Source: Kitasatospora sp. MAA4 (GTDB lineage: Bacteria; Actinomycetota; Actinomycetes; Streptomycetales; Streptomycetaceae). Taken from it: a DNA stretch of 64,000 nt. The translations under genes and the position numbers were made by a program. The DNA is taken from NCBI RefSeq assembly GCF_029893355.1, contig NZ_JARZAI010000028.1:1-64000 (forward strand). Direction: 5' to 3'. Below, piece by piece: positions 61,616 through 64,000 of the stretch (position 1 is the stretch's first letter; the number at the start of each line of letters is the position of its first letter). The notes below the pieces were generated by a model. The model worked only from the letters and a program-made list of their open reading frames with translations, was not told where the DNA came from and made no database searches.

Positions 61616-62452
61616 ATGGGCATCCGCAAGTACAAGCCGACTACGCCGGGCCGTCGTGGCTCCAGCGTGGCCGACTTCGTAGAGATCACGCGGTCCACGC
61701 CGGAGAAGTCGCTGGTTCGCCCCCTGCACAGCAAGGGCGGCCGTAACAACGCCGGTCGTATCACCGCTCGCCACCAGGGTGGCGGACACAAGCGCGCCTA
61801 CCGCGTGATCGACTTCCGTCGTCACGACAAGGACGGCGTGCCGGCCAAGGTCGCGCACATCGAGTACGACCCCAACCGCACCGCGCGCATCGCGCTGCTG
61901 CACTACGCGGACGGCGAGAAGCGCTACATCATCGCCCCCGCGAAGCTGTCGCAGGGTGACCGTATTGAGAACGGCCCCGCGGCCGACATCAAGCCGGGCA
62001 ACAACCTGCCGCTGCGCAACATCCCGGTCGGTACCGTTATCCACGCTGTGGAGCTGCGTCCGGGCGGCGGTGCCAAGATGGCCCGCTCCGCCGGCGCCGG
62101 TATCCAGCTGCTGGCCCGCGAGGGGCGCTTCGCGACCCTTCGTATGCCGTCCGGCGAGACCCGCATGGTGGACGCGCGCTGCCGCGCGACCATCGGCGAG
62201 GTCGGCAACGCCGAGCAGTCGAACATCAACTGGGGCAAGGCCGGCCGTATGCGCTGGAAGGGCGTTCGCCCGACCGTGCGTGGTGTGGCCATGAACCCGA
62301 TCGACCACCCGCACGGTGGTGGTGAGGGTAAGACCTCCGGTGGTCGCCACCCGGTTTCGCCGTGGGGCAAGAAGGAGGGTCGTACTCGTAAGCCGAACAA
62401 GGCCTCGAACGCCCTCATCGTGCGCCGCCGCAAGACCAACAAGAAGCGCTAG
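61616..62452 (+). CDS. rplB: 50S ribosomal protein L2
   Basis: 278 residues. Core 50S protein needed for peptidyl transfer and subunit joining. GIRKYKPTTPGRRGSSV, GGRNNAGRITARHQGGGHKR, the L2 loop VAMNPIDHPHGGGEGKTSGG with the essential His, and a basic C-terminus. Confidence 0.98.
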   Translation: MGIRKYKPTTPGRRGSSVADFVEITRSTPEKSLVRPLHSKGGRNNAGRITARHQGGGHKRAYRVIDFRRHDKDGVPAKVAHIEYDPNRTARIALLHYADGEKRYIIAPAKLSQGDRIENGPAADIKPGNNLPLRNIPVGTVIHAVELRPGGGAKMARSAGAGIQLLAREGRFATLRMPSGETRMVDARCRATIGEVGNAEQSNINWGKAGRMRWKGVRPTVRGVAMNPIDHPHGGGEGKTSGGRHPVSPWGKKEGRTRKPNKASNALIVRRRKTNKKR

Positions 62453-62463
62453 GAGCAGGTCAG

Positions 62464-62745
62464 ATGCCGCGCAGTCTCAAGAAGGGCCCCTTCATCGACG
62501 GCCACCTCATCAAGAAGGTGGATGTCCAGAACGAAGCGGGTACCCAGAACGTCATCAAGACCTGGTCCCGTCGCTCCGTGATCAGCCCGAGCATGCTCGG
62601 TCACACGATCGCGGTGCACGATGGTCGTAAGCACGTCCCGGTGTTCGTCACCGAGTCGATGGTCGGCCACAAGCTCGGCGAGTTCGCGCCGACGCGTACG
62701 TTCCGCGGTCACGTCAAGGACGACCGCAAGTCGAAGCGTCGCTAG
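62464..62745 (+). CDS. rpsS: 30S ribosomal protein S19
   Basis: 93 residues. Head protein of the 30S subunit, contacts S13. MPRSLKKGPFIDGHLIKKV, TWSRRSVISPSMLGHTIAVH, and HKLGEFAPTRTFRGHVKDDR. Confidence 0.98.
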   Translation: MPRSLKKGPFIDGHLIKKVDVQNEAGTQNVIKTWSRRSVISPSMLGHTIAVHDGRKHVPVFVTESMVGHKLGEFAPTRTFRGHVKDDRKSKRR

Positions 62746-62797
62746 TCGCCAAGCGGATAAGCAACGACTCATGACTTACACCAGCAAGGGGACAACC

Positions 62798-63145
62798 ATG
62801 GAAGCCAGGGCCCAGGCGCGGTACATCCGCGTCACGCCCATGAAGGCCCGCCGCGTGGTGGACCTCATCCGTGGCCTGAACGCCACGGAGGCCCAGGCGG
62901 TCCTGCGTTTCGCTCCGCAGGCCGCGACTGTGCCGGTCGGCAAGGTGCTTGACAGCGCCATTGCCAACGCCGTGCACAACTACAACCACAACAACGTGGA
63001 CGACCTCGTCATCAGCGAGGCGTACGTTGACGAGGGCCCGACCCTGAAGCGGTTCCGTCCGCGTGCCCAGGGCCGCGCCTACCGGATCCGCAAGCGGACC
63101 AGCCACATCACCGTGGTCGTCAGCAGCAAGGAAGGGACCCGGTAA
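62798..63145 (+). CDS. rplV: 50S ribosomal protein L22
   Basis: 115 residues from ATG 62798, with AAGGGGA upstream; an in-frame ATG at 62771 would add 9 residues and is less likely. MEARAQARYIRVTPMKARRV, NAVHNYNHNNVDDLVISEAY and the tunnel loop RPRAQGRAYRIRKRTSHITV. The stop overlaps the rpsC start by one base. Confidence 0.97.
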   Translation: MEARAQARYIRVTPMKARRVVDLIRGLNATEAQAVLRFAPQAATVPVGKVLDSAIANAVHNYNHNNVDDLVISEAYVDEGPTLKRFRPRAQGRAYRIRKRTSHITVVVSSKEGTR

Positions 63146-63981
63146 TGGGCCAGAAGGTTAACCCGCACGGGTTCCGCCTCGGCATCAGCACGGACTTCAA
63201 GTCCCGCTGGTACGCCGACAAGCTGTACTCGGACTACGTCAAGGAAGACGTTGCCATTCGTCGCATGATGACGAAGGGCATGGAGCGTGCCGGTATCTCG
63301 AAGGTTGAGATCGAGCGCACCCGCGACCGCGTCCGGGTCGACATCCACACCGCCCGCCCCGGCATCGTGATCGGTCGCCGTGGCACCGAGGCCGACCGCA
63401 TCCGCGGCGACCTCGAGAAGCTGACCGGCAAGCAGGTCCAGCTGAACATCCTCGAGGTCAAGAACCCCGAGCTGGACGCCCAGCTCGTGGCTCAGGGCGT
63501 CGCGGAGCAGCTGTCCTCCCGCGTGTCGTTCCGCCGTGCCATGCGCAAGAGCATGCAGGGCACCATGAAGTCCGGCGCCAAGGGCATCAAGGTCCAGTGC
63601 TCCGGTCGTCTCGGCGGCGCCGAGATGAGCCGTTCGGAGTTCTACCGCGAGGGTCGTGTGCCGCTGCACACGCTGCGCGCGAACGTCGACTACGGCTTCT
63701 TCGAGGCCAAGACGACCTTCGGCCGTATCGGCGTGAAGGTCTGGATCTACAAGGGTGATGTCAAGAACATCGCCGAGGTCCGCGCTGAGAACGCTGCTGC
63801 CCGCTCGGGCAACCGCCCGGCCCGCACCGACGCCCGCCCCGCGCGTGGCGGCGAGCGCGGTGGCCGCGGTGGCGAGCGCGGTGGCGCAGCCCGTGGCGGC
63901 CGTCGTCCGGCGAACACCGAGGGCGCTGCCCAGGTGACCGCCGAGGCGCCGGCTGTCGAGAGCACCGGAACGGAGGCCTGA
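63145..63981 (+). CDS. rpsC: 30S ribosomal protein S3
   Basis: 278 residues. mRNA entry-tunnel/helicase protein. GQKVNPHGFRLGISTDFKSR, KH-type RPGIVIGRRGTEADRIRGDL and RRAMRKSMQGTMKSGAKGIK. The last ~65 residues are an Arg/Gly-rich tail (GGERGGRGGERGGAARGGRR) plus an acidic end, longer than the E. coli protein (233 aa) but usual in actinobacteria. Confidence 0.98.
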   Translation: MGQKVNPHGFRLGISTDFKSRWYADKLYSDYVKEDVAIRRMMTKGMERAGISKVEIERTRDRVRVDIHTARPGIVIGRRGTEADRIRGDLEKLTGKQVQLNILEVKNPELDAQLVAQGVAEQLSSRVSFRRAMRKSMQGTMKSGAKGIKVQCSGRLGGAEMSRSEFYREGRVPLHTLRANVDYGFFEAKTTFGRIGVKVWIYKGDVKNIAEVRAENAAARSGNRPARTDARPARGGERGGRGGERGGAARGGRRPANTEGAAQVTAEAPAVESTGTEA

Positions 63982-63986
63982 CCGAC

Positions 63987-64000
63987 ATGCTGATCCCCCG
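63987..64000 (+). CDS. rplP: 50S ribosomal protein L16 (first codons only)
   Basis: ATG at 63987, 5 bp after rpsC; the window ends after MLIP and part of the next codon (R). Identified by the conserved S10 gene order and the MLIPR start used by Streptomyces L16. Confidence 0.85.

Overview
The window is 64 kb of high-GC actinobacterial chromosome. Its backbone is the transcription/translation super-locus in the order rpmG - hadA/hadB-like pair - murB - add - aspC - tRNA-Trp - secE - nusG - rplK - rplA - two lipoproteins - rplJ - rplL - rpoB - rpoC - rpsL - rpsG - fusA - tuf - rpsJ - rplC - rplD - rplW - rplB - rpsS - rplV - rpsC - rplP. This order, the GTG/TTG starts (rpoB on TTG), the long acidic N-terminus of NusG and the tandem lipoproteins between rplA and rplJ fit Streptomycetaceae (Streptomyces or Kitasatospora). 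I cannot name a species.

Layout. 1-3685: end of kdpC, then kdpD-kdpE (K+ limitation two-component system). 3936-6856: a four-helix membrane sensor-like protein convergent with an amidohydrolase. 7092-8524: tRNA-Thr and tRNA-Met, rpmG and two MaoC-fold dehydratase subunits. 8580-10743: a TetR regulator and a 14-helix MFS exporter, both preceded by copies of one operator sequence. 10793-14417: murB, a tiny His/Ser-rich membrane protein coupled to add, and aspC. 14642-17862: tRNA-Trp, secE, nusG, rplK, rplA. 18061-19919: two paralogous lipoproteins. 20270-29627: rplJL and rpoBC. 29806-32493: a DUF4097-type lipoprotein and a NarL-type two-component pair. 32496-41063: a stand-alone XPB-N-terminal-like protein, a tightly overlapped sirtuin - cytochrome P450 - ADP-ribosylglycohydrolase operon with a second ADP-ribosylglycohydrolase convergent to it, a DUF2786 protein and a DUF1707 protein. 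41388-45763: the str operon (rpsL, rpsG, fusA, tuf). 45918-59005: a cell-surface sugar region with dTDP-rhamnose genes rfbC-rfbA / rfbB-rfbD, then DUF2304 - GT2 - GT2 - flippase - GT-C/beta-propeller fusion, faced by two large membrane GT-C-type proteins. 59604-64000: the S10 operon, cut in rplP.

How they work together. The housekeeping operons are separated by strong GC-rich hairpin terminators and fired from clear -35/-10 promoters; rplK, rplJ, rpsL and rpoB all have 17-bp spacers. The accessory genes sit in the gaps between the ribosomal operons. The rhamnose and glycosyltransferase genes look like one pathway: dTDP-rhamnose supply, a polyprenyl-phosphate sugar made by GT2 plus DUF2304, flipping by a MOP-type transporter, and transfer outside the membrane by GT-C enzymes.

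The least ordinary items are the sirtuin/P450/ADP-ribosylglycohydrolase operon, the GT-C enzyme fused to a seven-blade lectin-like propeller, the TetR/MFS pair with matching operators inside its promoters, and an AT-rich hairpin in the S10 leader.
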